A stretch of 64,000 nucleotides of DNA, from contig NC_064831.1 in assembly GCF_024166365.1 (NCBI RefSeq), forward strand, positions 52,143,768 through 52,207,767, read 5' to 3'. The translations under genes and the position numbers were made by a program. Shown here piece after piece: positions 22,346 to 33,100 of this stretch. How positions within the stretch are numbered: the first letter of the stretch is position 1; the number at the start of each line of letters is the position of its first letter. Origin of the DNA: Elephas maximus indicus (lineage: Eukaryota; Chordata; Mammalia; Proboscidea; Elephantidae). A model generated the notes under the pieces. That model was given only the letters and a program-made list of their open reading frames with translations, was not told the DNA's origin and searched no databases.

Positions 22346-24119
22346 CTATTAGAAATGTAATAGGAAACATGGACAATTCCATGTTCAAGGATGATGACTT
22401 GAAGTTATGTCTAATCAGGGTTTAAGTAAAGAGAAATGAAAACATGAAGACACACATGCCTGCTGAATCAATGATAGAACACGAAACCAGCCTTTAACTC
22501 TATTAGGCAGTGCTCCCATTTATAGGCTCCCATATATGGAAAGAGTAATTCTTACCCCGAAGGCCTCAAGGAGTTGGGGCTGAGCTCAATGGATGAAAGC
22601 CACAAGAAAACAGGTTTATACTGAATATAAGGCCCTTGTAACCATAAACTGTTGTAATTCCATGAACTGAAGAATTAAAATAATGGCCCCCAAATGAATT
22701 TTCTCCAAAAAAAAAAAAAAATGAATATACTAAAGTTAATGCATTTTAAATAAGTATTATTAGTGCTTCTAAAAGAGCTGCATTACAATTCAACATTAAT
22801 TGGTCAAGTCATTAATTTAAAGCAGAATGGGCAATATATTCTTATTCACCAGTCTGAGTCTTGGGTAATCAGTCTTTATGGCCTTAAAAAACACCCTGTT
22901 TTCAATAGTATCCATTCACCATCTGGACTGTAGTAATAGTCATGCAAGATTTCCACTCTGTTCATTTGGGGGCAACGCTAAAGGAGCATTCTCTAGGTCT
23001 CTGAACTTTAACCATAGGAATTTTTACATGGGCAAGCAGTTGTTTCCTGCAATTTCTTTGCTGTAGTAATTCCAAATATAGTCAAGTGCCACACAGACCT
23101 TACAATTATTCCAGAATCTCTTGGGATTAAGATTCCCTTATCTTGGTTTAAAGGAAAAAAAAAAGAAGAAGAAGAAAGGAAAAAAAGGCTACTACTTCCA
23201 TAACTCAGTTACGGATCAATTATTCAAGGCAGATAGAGACCGGGAAATTTTCACTGAAGAGTCAAGAATTCTAATGTTAATCCTCGAATTCAGGCCCTTT
23301 TTACTATTTTTCGAAAGCATAAATTACCCTGCATTGAATGAAGTGGGGAAGATTTGATCAGAAGTGTCAAAAGTAGGTTAAGAATCTCTGACAGTACCCC
23401 ATGGGGAAGGGACATGTGCCCCGTTCAAGTGTGGCTTTTTAATTTAAACCACCAAGAGCGCTTGCTTAGCTGGTTTGCAGCAGCACTCCCAGTGAGGCTG
23501 AAGCTTTACAGCGCCCAGTCACACTGCAGTCTCTGACACCTGGTTGGTTGTTACATTTCTACTCTATAATACCAGGTGGTGCTCAAGAGTGTCCTTTCCT
23601 CCCTGCTCAACCCCTAGCCAGCTGTTAGGAAGTATATATTTGGGGCATGTTTTTTCTGCTTCTGACATCAGTAGAGCGCTCTAGTGGTTTGATTATGATA
23701 GAATTCCATGCATTTGATTCTTAGTTCTGGCTGCGCATTAGAAATATAGGCAAGTTTCATGGCCTGTGTTCAAAGATTTACTTCCTAAATTTTACACTTA
23801 CTATGTTTGCTAATAAATGGCCACAGTAATAATAGACCATATGTAAGAATTTGTTAAAAAAAAAAAAATTTGAGGCCAAGAAACTGGCTTAGATTTCAAG
23901 CATTACCATAGGAAATATTTGTTAAGTACCACTGTTTTGGCCTAAGATGTAGACGGGGAGAAAACAGATGATTTTAGGATAAGGTTAAAAGGTTCTAAAA
24001 GAAATCCAAGAGACCGACACTGTCCATGTTCATTCAGCATTACCAAGAGAAGAAAGACACTGCTCCTGGACACAAGCATCTTTGTCTCAAGGAAGAAACG
24101 GGGGAAAGAAGTGGAGACA
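22346..24119. other. Intergenic stretch, nothing recognised
   Basis: AT-rich, with A-rich runs near 22708-22722, 23152-23188 and 23857-23870. No supported gene. Frames of 60-78 codons are unsupported. Confidence 0.4.
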
Positions 24120-24231
24120 GAGGTGGAGACTGATGGATGCTGGATTTTAATTTCAGCTAACTCACCAGAGGATCTTGGCTAAATCATCTGGCATCCGGTT
24201 CTGTTCCATCCTGAGAGGAATTAAATGGTAT
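24120..24231 (+). repeat. MIR fragment cut by an LTR
   Basis: ggatgctggattttaatttc, gaggatcttggctaaatcat, tgagaggaattaaatggtat; the MIR stops at the LTR insertion point. Confidence 0.5.
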
Positions 24232-24624
24232 TGTCTGAGCTACCTAGCACTGCTGTAACAGAAATACCACAAGTGGGTGGCTTTAACAGAAATTTATTTT
24301 CTCACAGTTAGGGGGCTAAAAGTCCAAATTCAGGGTGCCAATTCTAGGGGAAGGCTTTCTCCGTTGGCTCTAGAAGAAGGTCCTTGTCTCTCCTGAGCTT
24401 CTGCTCCTGGGTGATCTTCATGTGGCTTGGCATCTCTCTTCCCCCATCTCTGCTTGTTTAATCTCTTTTATATCTCAAAAGAGATTGACTCAAGACACAC
24501 ATACAATAATACTGCCTCATAAACATAACAAAGACAACCCATTCCCAAATGGGATTATAACCACAGGCATGGAGGTTAGAATTTACAACACGTATTTTTG
24601 GGGGATACAATTCAATCCATAACA
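24232..24624 (-). mobile_element. MaLR-like solo LTR with perfect 5-bp duplication
   Basis: It opens tgtctgagctacctagcact, followed by tctcacagttagggggctaa, tttatatctcaaaagagatt and aatgggattataaccacagg, and closes ttcaatccataaca. The 5-bp target duplication ggtat is perfect (24227-24231 and 24625-24629), as expected for this class. Same family as 32764-33091 and 40533-40935. Confidence 0.85.
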
Positions 24625-24633
24625 GGTATAACA

Positions 24634-24838
24634 CAGGGATTGGTAAACTTTCTTCTGTAAAGGGCCAAATAGTAAATATTTTAGGCTTTGCCATACTGTT
24701 TCTGTCACAACTACTCAATTCAACCACTGTAGCATGAAACCAGCCATAACCAACAAAAATGTATGCATGTGGCTGTGTTCCAATAAAACTTTATCTACAA
24801 AAACATGATCTAACCGGTGGGCTGTAGTTTTCAGACAT
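24634..24838 (+). mobile_element. Nonautonomous hAT-type DNA element
   Basis: cagggattggtaaactttct, gtaaagggccaaatagtaaa, tattttaggctttgcc, tggctgtgttccaataaaac, gggctgtagttttcag. Same family as the copy at 36513. Confidence 0.75.
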
Positions 24839-25630
24839 AATACCTACTTAATAAAGAGAACTTAATAATATTTAGAGAGGTACTATAAAAAGGAAAGATA
24901 AAGAAAATTACATATTAAAGAAAAAAAACTTAAAGATGGCTTAAGAGAAAGTGGTTTATCTGAGAGAAAAACTGATACCACAAGGTAGGTGCTCTCTACA
25001 AAAACAAAACCCAAAGACCAAAATCTGAAATCTATTTTTGATGAAAGTTATTAATAATGGAATTTAAACCACACCTGGGAAGTTTTTAAAACATAATCTC
25101 TGGGGAAATCCCTGGTCTTTTCTCAAACTTGAAAGAAATAAAGTCGAAATACTGAATCCTGTTTGTAAAGTGCTTATTATCTTAGTGGATACTATCAACC
25201 TAGAGAATGATGTTGGCTTATTTGATTACTTTTTAATTATTTTTCCACTAGAGTCAATTTTAAAACCTTTTTAGCCAGCAGGTGACATTTATTTAATTAA
25301 TAGTCAAGGGGGATAGAAACCATGATTAGGTCCTTTTGTTTTGTACTTTTCTACTAGTTATCCTAAGTCTTTATAACACCTAATCATGTAGCAACATTTC
25401 AGTCTCCTGTATGCCAACATCAACTACTTCAAACACTTTATCAAAACCACAATTTTCCAGCGTAACTGTGACATAAAACACTGGCATGGCCTGAAAAGGA
25501 AGGACAATCCTCTTTGTAGATTTAAACCATTAAGAAGTGCTTGCTTAACTATATTCCTCGTTTCTCTTATAGCTTGTAATTTTTCTAATATTCTGGAAGC
25601 AAATTTTATAAATTGAGAATTTTGAGGAAA
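24839..25630. other. Intergenic stretch, nothing recognised
   Basis: AT-rich unique-looking sequence without features. Confidence 0.4.
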
Positions 25631-25949
25631 TACAGATTCTCAATCTCTTATCTGAAATCTTTGGGGTGGCCACATGCGTTTCAGATACAGAACTTTTCAA
25701 ATGTGAGAAAGGTCATTCAACATGTAGTTTGGATACCTCCCGGAAATCTGGAGTAGCAACCCATAATCAAACGTGCTAATTTTACAGCAGCCAAACCCAT
25801 CCACACTAAAGAGAATGAATAAAATAAACACAAAAATCAGCCTCCTGTCAGGCAGTGCAGAATTTGCTGCAAAGTGTCTTTGCTTAAAACTTATGAAAAA
25901 CTTTTTGATTTTCAGAGCCTTTTGAACTATGGATAAGGGATTGTGTGTA
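25631..25949. mobile_element. Possible DNA-transposon MITE
   Basis: The left end has tctcaatctcttatctgaaa. The right end read backwards gives cacaatcccttatccatag. These share a caatcNcttatc inverted end about 320 bp apart with an AT-rich middle. The family name was not settled. Confidence 0.4.
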
Positions 25950-26059
25950 TAAAAACAAAACAAAAAAAAAAAAAACCCAGCCTTTCTGAAGCCTTTTTTT
26001 GATTCAAGGAGACCGATAATATAGAGAATTTGAATGATACAGCCTTGTAACTAAAGATA

Positions 26060-26256
26060 AGAGGCCTGGTGGTACAGTGGTTAAAGACTCGGCTGCTGTC
26101 CAAAAGATTGGCAGTTTGAACCCACCAGCTGCTCCAAGGGAGAAAGATGTGGAAGTCTGCTTCCATAAAGATTACAGCCTTGGAAACCCTGTGGGGCGGT
26201 TCTACCCTGTTATATAGGGTCGATTCGAGTCAGTGTACTCAATGGCACTGAGTGGT
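26060..26256 (+). mobile_element. AfroSINE (long form) with 12-bp duplication
   Basis: gcctggtggtacagtggtta, agattggcagtttgaaccca, gaagtctgcttccataaaga, gggtcgattcgagtcag. Duplication taactaaagata at 26048-26059 and 26257-26268, perfect. Confidence 0.92.
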
Positions 26257-27015
26257 TAACTAAAGATACTTTCAAGCGTTAATTCAAGAACTATCAGCCT
26301 ACATTCTTCCATTCTAGCCACAATCACCAAGAGAAAGGTGCTCTCTCTGCTCTAAACGGTCTTGAGTTCTTTTCAGACCCAGCACACACATGACATAGAA
26401 CCCACCTTCAGCACTATTAGTGGTCATTCTGGTGGTGATTCTCAACCCAAGGGGTTTGTCTCTCAAGGATTTCTAGTAGGCGACTTTGATGTAAGTAATC
26501 TAGTAACCTTTAAGAATCTTTGATTTTCTCCCCAATAAAAATATGGTTCTTCTAATTCTCTCAGTAATACTGCAACTCTATATTTTAACTAGCACTGATA
26601 TCTACAGAACTCTTTACTTGTTTGATTACTGTAAGTGTGGACCATGCATTTTCAATCCTGGCTGTACAATGGCAAGACACGCAGAACTCTGTACAAATAT
26701 GGCTGTATGGGCAACACCAAACGAAAACACTCAGAGGTGCAAACCACCAAAAGACAAGTGTCCTCCCTCATACTTAATTCAAAACAAAAACACTAAATCA
26801 TGAAACATGTGTAACAAAGTCCATCCTAGGGATGGTTTGTCTCACGAATCTCCAGGGTGCTCTCCTTCCAATGTTTCTTCCTTTCTGATGCCTCTGCTTT
26901 GCCGCAGTCCTCAGCATGAGCCCATTCTGCCTACCAGGTAACCAAGTACTGTGTTTACACCCAACATGGAAGCAGGCAGGTGATTCTGATAAACAGCCAG
27001 GCTAAGACCGACTGG

Positions 27016-27178
27016 GAGCCCTGGTGGCACAGTGGTTAAGCATTCGACGACAACCAAGAGGTAGGCAGTTCAAAGCCACCAACCACTCCTTGGAAACACT
27101 ATGGGGCAGTTCTACTCTGTCCTATGGGGTCATTATGAGTCAGAATGGACTCAAATGAAATCAGTTTTTTTGGTTTTT
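27016..27178 (+). mobile_element. AfroSINE
   Basis: gagccctggtggcacagtgg, ggtaggcagttcaaagcca, ccttggaaacactatggggc, ctatggggtcattatgagtc. Flanks aagaccgactgg and aagaaccactgg are an imperfect duplication. Confidence 0.9.
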
Positions 27179-27189
27179 AAGAACCACTG

Positions 27190-27900
27190 GGTGACAAGTG
27201 CCTCACCTTTCTTTCCCCGCCAGGGTAGAAGATGAATTCTATTTCTCGCCTGATGCACATGAGCCTTGGGTCTTGTGTTAGTCCAGCTTCTCCAAGAAGA
27301 AGATGACAAGATAAGCTATACAACGATGTTATCAGGGGAAAATGTCTCTGTGAGGGAAAATAGGGAGGGGGCTGGCCAAGCTGTGATGGAAGCCCCCAGG
27401 GAAGTGGATGGGGGGACACAGGGAGAGAGGAGGAGAGAAAGTGGGAGAGATAGAGAGGAGGGAGAGAAAAAAGGGGTGGGGGGAGGGAAAGAAAGAAGGT
27501 TGGATGCAAACACCTCAGACTGCACATCAGTCTAAGGAAGCTTCTACAGGGCCCTTGGAGGGTCCTCTGGCCGAAGTCAGCCTTCAGAGGAGTTCTGTGT
27601 CTCCAGGAATGGGCCAGCCTCAGTAGCCCTGCCAAACTCAGTCACTGGCAGAGAGAGGCCCGTGAAGTCTCAGTACAGAAGAAGCTGGCCCCTAGTCAGC
27701 CCCCTTCTCTGTATTCTCCCAGCGCTGGCGATCTGAGCCATCAATCTCCAGGGTGGTAAAGGGCCTCACTCAGTCTCCCCGGGAAAGAGCTGCACCTGCC
27801 CAGCATCTTTAAAGCCCCCCCAACCCCCCCAGTGACTATTCATCTAACGTCTCACTATTGTGAGGCTGGTGGAGGAAAAAGGAAAGACAGAAGAAGCAAA
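27190..27900. other. GC-rich block with polypurine tract just past VPS13C
   Basis: Higher GC than its surroundings. 27395-27505 is a purine-only-like run (agagaggaggagagaaag, ggggtggggggagggaaag). The remainder is not recognised; it might be an unknown LTR or a regulatory block. Confidence 0.35.
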
Positions 27901-27970
27901 AGCAAATGTTACTAGAATATTTAACACAAACTCACCAAGCTTTCATTTCTGTAAACAATGTACCAAACAT

Positions 27971-27976
27971 TTTATT
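27971..27976 (-). promoter_or_regulatory. Candidate distal polyadenylation signal AATAAA
   Basis: AATAAA on the minus strand about 2.05 kb after the stop, followed by a GT-containing stretch. Equally possible as the gene end. Confidence 0.35.
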
Positions 27977-28116
27977 TCTCTCACAAGTTCATACGCAAGT
28001 CATTGACTCACGAAGCATTTTCAGAAATACAACAGAACATGATTACGCTGTACCAATGAAAGAATTACTTCTGTCCCAGAGGATTAAGTCATATAAAAAT
28101 GTTACAAATATTTGAG

Positions 28117-28122
28117 TTTATT
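28117..28122 (-). promoter_or_regulatory. Candidate polyadenylation signal AATAAA
   Basis: AATAAA on the minus strand about 1.9 kb after the VPS13C stop. It is one of three perfect hexamers considered and its use is inferred from expected 3'UTR length only. Confidence 0.35.
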
Positions 28123-28787
28123 TCTAAGCTAACTGAGATGATGAGTGTGTGCATTTCTATAAAACCACTTTTCTTAGTTTGACTTTTATACATGCATTTT
28201 TAGAATAAACCATTAATGCAGTATAATTTGAGCACTGCCAAGAGCCGTGATTCATACCAAAAATACAAAGAGATAACCCAAGTTCCTGATTATGGCCATT
28301 TTAAAGACACAAAATACTAGCATGCTTGCTATGAAATTTCTGTTTATAATGCTCCTTTTAGTAAACTGCAATTAACCACTGACACACAACTCGGTGTAAA
28401 GCTGGAGGCTGTATACATGACCTCTGTGACACTTTCCTTCACAGGAGAGAAAAGAATAATGTTGAAAAGGCAATGACCACCACACTGTATCAGAGATCAA
28501 ACATTTAGGGCATTAGTTATTGCATTCTTCTTAAGTTACACATCAAATAGAACTACAAAAAAATTTTAAGTTTTACAGTCAAGTCTTCAAACACAAGAAT
28601 AAAGACAGAACTACTACCGCACATCAACAAAAACAGAGCAAGCCAAGTGTGTCCACATACTTGTTTAATCATTAAATCAGTGATTTGATAGCAAATTCCA
28701 TGTTAAAACCAACTCAAGGTTCATCCAAGGAAATTAAGTCCTTCGGAATATTTTTTAAAGCTTTAATAGGCAGTGTGTCTCTGATCA

Positions 28788-28988
28788 AAAGGCCCTGGTG
28801 GTTAAGCTCACAGCTGCTAACTGAAAGGTCAGTGGTTCAGACCCACGAGCCGCTCCACAGGAGAAAGATGTGGCAGTCTGCTTCTGTAAAGATTACAACC
28901 TTAGAAACCCTATGGGGCAGTTCTACTCTGTCCTATAGGGTCACTATGAGTTGGAATTAACTCGATAGCAATGGGTTTGGTTTTGAGA
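28788..28988 (+). mobile_element. AfroSINE in the VPS13C 3'UTR, perfect 10-bp duplication
   Basis: aggccctggtggttaagctc, ctgctaactgaaaggtcag, aaagatgtggcagtctgctt, ggtcactatgagttggaatt. Duplication tctctgatca at 28778-28787 and 28989-28998. It is antisense relative to the VPS13C transcript. Confidence 0.93.
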
Positions 28989-29084
28989 TCTCTGATCAGC
29001 ATGAATAAGATGCAGAAAGGACAGAAAAAATACTGTATTGAACTGATTTTCACAGGCCTTCCCCTTCAAAGAACACCTCTACCA

Positions 29085-29090
29085 TTTATT
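29085..29090 (-). promoter_or_regulatory. Candidate proximal polyadenylation signal AATAAA
   Basis: AATAAA on the minus strand about 0.94 kb after the stop; would give a shorter 3'UTR lacking the AfroSINE. Confidence 0.25.
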
Positions 29091-30028
29091 CTCCACAGCG
29101 TATCGGGCCTTATTTTAATTACATATAAAGCAACCAGAGATTTTCATCCATCTTAGTATTTTAAGATACATCTCTAGGTATGCATTAAAATTAAATGTTA
29201 ATTTATGATGACCTTTAAAGTATTTTGACCTAAAAAAAAAAATTTCTGGGAATATGAAAGTATTGAATTTTTCATATTACTGAGTCTTGAAAAACTTAAA
29301 GTGCAATATTTTAATGTATCAGCAAATTATAATGGTGCCACGTAAGTTTATCTTGAAAGAGCATGTAAATAATTTTTGAAATTTTGTGACTGCTACATTA
29401 TAGAGAACAGATTATAGAATATTTTATGGTTTGACTGTCCACAAGTCTTTATATTATAGTGCAAAAAGGAAAACATGTTTTAATTAGAAGAAAAACAATG
29501 TTTTCATGAAAATAGGAAACATGTCATTTCTTCCTTTATGGCTCTTTTTCAATCACCTGGCTTACCAAAATATGATCGCAGTTCAATTACTAAACAAATT
29601 ACCCTTCAACAAAATCTCAAAATGTCCAACCTCTGACCATAGCTAAAACCTCTCAAAGAACACTAGTCAGTCTAAGCTCCGTTCTCATTCGTCGGTAAGG
29701 ACTTTTAATTAAAAATGAGCCTATTGCCTCTTGCTTCACAATTTTAACCTTAAGGAAAACTATACTCCGGGTCTGAAATGCTGTTTCTTTGAGGGTCTGA
29801 CCCATTCAGTGGCAGTGTAGGAGTGGGCAGGTAACATATACAGGGTTTCAAAATCAGTGGGAAATAAAGGGGCCGGGGGGGAATGGAAAACCCAATACTA
29901 GCTATTCTAGAAAAACTTCTAGAGCTAAAGGGTTGATGGAAAAATGCCCTTGGGCACAATGAAGCAGAGTGATTTACAGACAAGGTCAGGGCGGTGTTTC
30001 CTCAGCGGCAGCCCCCAGCCTACCAGGA

Positions 30029-30136
30029 TCAGTGCATAAGATGTGGCTGGGGCCTGAGAACTTTCAGAGATGGCTGCTTCACCAGTTTTTGCTGCTGTCT
30101 CCTTGACTGTGTATCCTCAATGGCGTTACACACTCT
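30029..30136 (-). CDS. VPS13C: VPS13C last coding exon w19 with stop
   Basis: 108 nt, 35 codons plus TGA (stop at 30031-30029), acceptor ttttacag. It encodes [35 protein letters not shown]. The helix and basic tail match VPS13C. The final residues PHLMH differ from the human ending as I recall it (LRPQLPS), a small change in the last few codons. Confidence 0.95.
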   Translation of the reverse strand, partial: RVCNAIEDTQSRRQQQKLVKQPSLKVLRPQPHLMH

Positions 30137-33100
30137 CTGTAAAATAAAGTATTTATAGTGAGTTTAAGACATGTATGAGCTCATTCAGTGAAGAGAAAGG
30201 TAGGAAATCAGGAACTTGCAGAATATTCTTGCTGGAACTCTCCACACAGCTCCAACAGCGAAGGGCAGGAATATACAGTCTGCACATGGAGTGCAAGGTA
30301 AGACCCTTCTGCCCCATGGGGTCCATGGTGTTATAACCGTAAGCTTATATACCCAAAGTTATCACTGGAAGAGCTCTGGAAAGAAAGAATGGGTATTGTT
30401 ACCTGTAACGGACACTTTTATCTTTCAGGTTAAAAAAAAAAGAGGTGGGGTTTTTAAAGATAAATTATTCACCTCTGCTGTGGCGGTGTCCTGCAGAGAG
30501 ATTTTTCGCTGATAGCCTTGACTGGCACTGTCTTTTCTGTGGAACAGACTCTGATCCTGTTTCAAAAGAAATAATGACAGAAAAGAAATGATTCTCATAA
30601 AGAAAAAAAAATCATAACCTTTAATTGGATGCTTAAATGTCAATTCTATTTTCCAACCAGTAGACTAACCAAATACACATATTCAGGTATGATAAGAAAT
30701 AAATCATCTTGGTACAAGGATAGTGGTGCCATGTGTGAGCTGTTAGAATTTATGAAATTGGACGAGGGTACATCTATCTGTATAAAATAATGGCTTTCTG
30801 CAGGCTATGATAAATAGCCTACAGAAACACCACTTGATAGCTCATCACTTCTGGCACATCAAAGAATCCTTCCTTCATTTCCTTGGCTGAGAGAAAGTTC
30901 TTATATAACGTAAAACACATTGAGTCAGTTCTCACCACTGATGTGAGAAAACAGTGACAACGGAGTAAAGTGTAAAATCTATGCACAGGGACAGGGTCTC
31001 TCCTGGTTTGAAAACCATGTTTCATACACCAAGAGGCCAAGAGGCTCTTTAAATGTAGACACCCCACAGTAAGGCAAAACAATGGTAGTTTCTATTATTT
31101 GTTAATGTTGATGAAAAGAAAATGCAAATTAAAGATAGGAGTACTTGCTCCTCTAACAAATTTTGTGGTAAATGTCTTTCAGATAGTTAATAGAGGCAGT
31201 ATCATTACAATTTAGGGAAAAATGTATTATTATAGAAATTACTATCTTTAGAATGACAATTTGTAGTCTGCTTTGAAAGGGATGCAAACAAGTTTATATC
31301 ATATATAAGACAATAAAAAAATCATACTTCAAAGTAAAGGGAGTCTGAGAACTAAGCAAAAAGATGGGCAATCATTTTTGCTCATTAAAAAAACATTTTT
31401 TTTTACATGCTATATAATAAAATAAAAGCTCTTCCACAGAAAATGAAGAGAAAAGATGTGAAAGTAGTATTACTTAAATTAAATTATATTAGCATTCTAT
31501 AAATGCCAAACATTATAAAACATAGAGATTTTAGAAATATTTATTTGCACCAAAGCACTTTTAATAATCTCCTAAAAGCCTACAAAAGGGGATCTTTCCA
31601 GAAATGTCTAATATTACAGCAAAACGAGTACTCATATTCAGTAAGAAAAACTCCCTTCTATTTACTAGTGCTTAATTCTCAAAGGACATATCAGCATCCT
31701 ACTTCTCTCTGCAGGTATGACCCCTCCAGACTGACAGTTCACTCTGCAATTACAGACTGTCAGAAAACAAAGGACAGCTACACAAAGAAACTGATGACGT
31801 CTCTCCTTATGTATCAGCATACAGTAATAGTACTAAGAACCATCATTTTTCAAAAACGTGTGTCGTTAACTGTAAAACGGAGTCTGAACGCACTGGATTC
31901 CATTCATTTGTGTTTCATGTTTTCTTACCTTAACTGAAATTTTTAGCAGATTTTTATCAACACTGGGAGGAGAGACAAAATCTTCAAATGGACACTGCCA
32001 GTCTATGCACACATGGCCCAGAATTTCAACTTCCTTTATACACAACACTCGCCTGTTTCACAAAAGGAAATAAAAGCATCCAGTCAGCATGAAGGACTGC
32101 TAATTACTCTCCCAATATTCCCCTCTGCTGACGGCAGAGGCAGCATTTGCTCAGTAAACAATGTAAATTGGAATGAAAAACAGTAGGCTATGTTTTAAAA
32201 AAAAAATCCAGATAACTATCAAATAAAGAGCAAATACAGCACCTAACAACTAACAATGTCGACTTTCAAAAATTCCCCTTCTGCCAATCTTGCAGAATTC
32301 AGAAAAGTGTAACTTTTTTTTTTTTTTTTGGTAAGGTGACCAAAACACCTGATAAGGAATCATCCTTGAAACACATAAGGGACAGGCTGTACTCTCAGCT
32401 GGGAAGCAATCAAGGCAGAAGCCCCTGAAAATGTTTTACCTGGAAAATCATTAATTGCTCTTTACTGTCAGTCACTTATGCCTTCCAGTCAAGAAAGAAT
32501 GCGCAGGAAATGTCAGAAACTTCAAATGTCAGCAAAGATTCACTCCAGGCCTACTAACAAATATCCAATCTGGACGCTGTAACACTAATGTACTATAGCA
32601 CACCAGAGCAAGTACCCCATCTTACTCAATCGCCATAAAAAAGCAGAACACATAATCCTTAAAGAGCAACCACACTGATTTCCCAGTATCTTATGAATTA
32701 CTAAGATAACCACAGTCAATTTGAAGTTTCAATTCAAGAAAGCAAAACCGAGAAAGTAGAAGGTGTTATAGATTGAACTGTGTCCCCCCCAAAACATGTA
32801 TCAATTTGGCTAAGCCATGATTCCCAGTATTGTGTGATTGTCCACCATTTTGTCATCTGATGTGAGTACATCCTTTGGACCCATGGTCCCCGTGCTGAGA
32901 AGCTCCTAGATCAGGCAAAGGCTAGTGACAAGGACCTTCTCCCAGAGCCAAAAGCAGGAGAAAGCCTTCCTCTCGAGCTGGCACCCTGAACTTGAACTTC
33001 CACCCTCCTATATTGTGAGAGAATAAATTTCTCTTTCTTAAAGCCATCCACTTGTGGATTTCTGTTATAGCAGCACTAGATGACTCAGACAAAAAGGCTG

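Larger units (their letters stand above)
27971..30028 (-). other. VPS13C: Probable VPS13C 3' untranslated region
   Basis: Sequence after the stop codon, AT-rich and without another gene on this strand. Human VPS13C has, from memory, roughly 2 kb of 3'UTR, and AATAAA hexamers on the minus strand at 28117-28122 and 27971-27976 fit that length once the 0.2-kb SINE insertion is allowed for. An earlier hexamer at 29085-29090 could give a short form. The true end cannot be read from sequence alone. Confidence 0.5.

Noticed and set aside
26041-26270. tRNA gene because of the tRNA-like head of AfroSINEs
   Set aside because: The head is a decayed SINE promoter region repeated ~25 times in the window, with no intact cloverleaf or CCA-ready end.
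31503-31937. 144-codon plus-strand frame
   Set aside because: Lies antisense across VPS13C exon w17 and the adjoining intron; no independent support.
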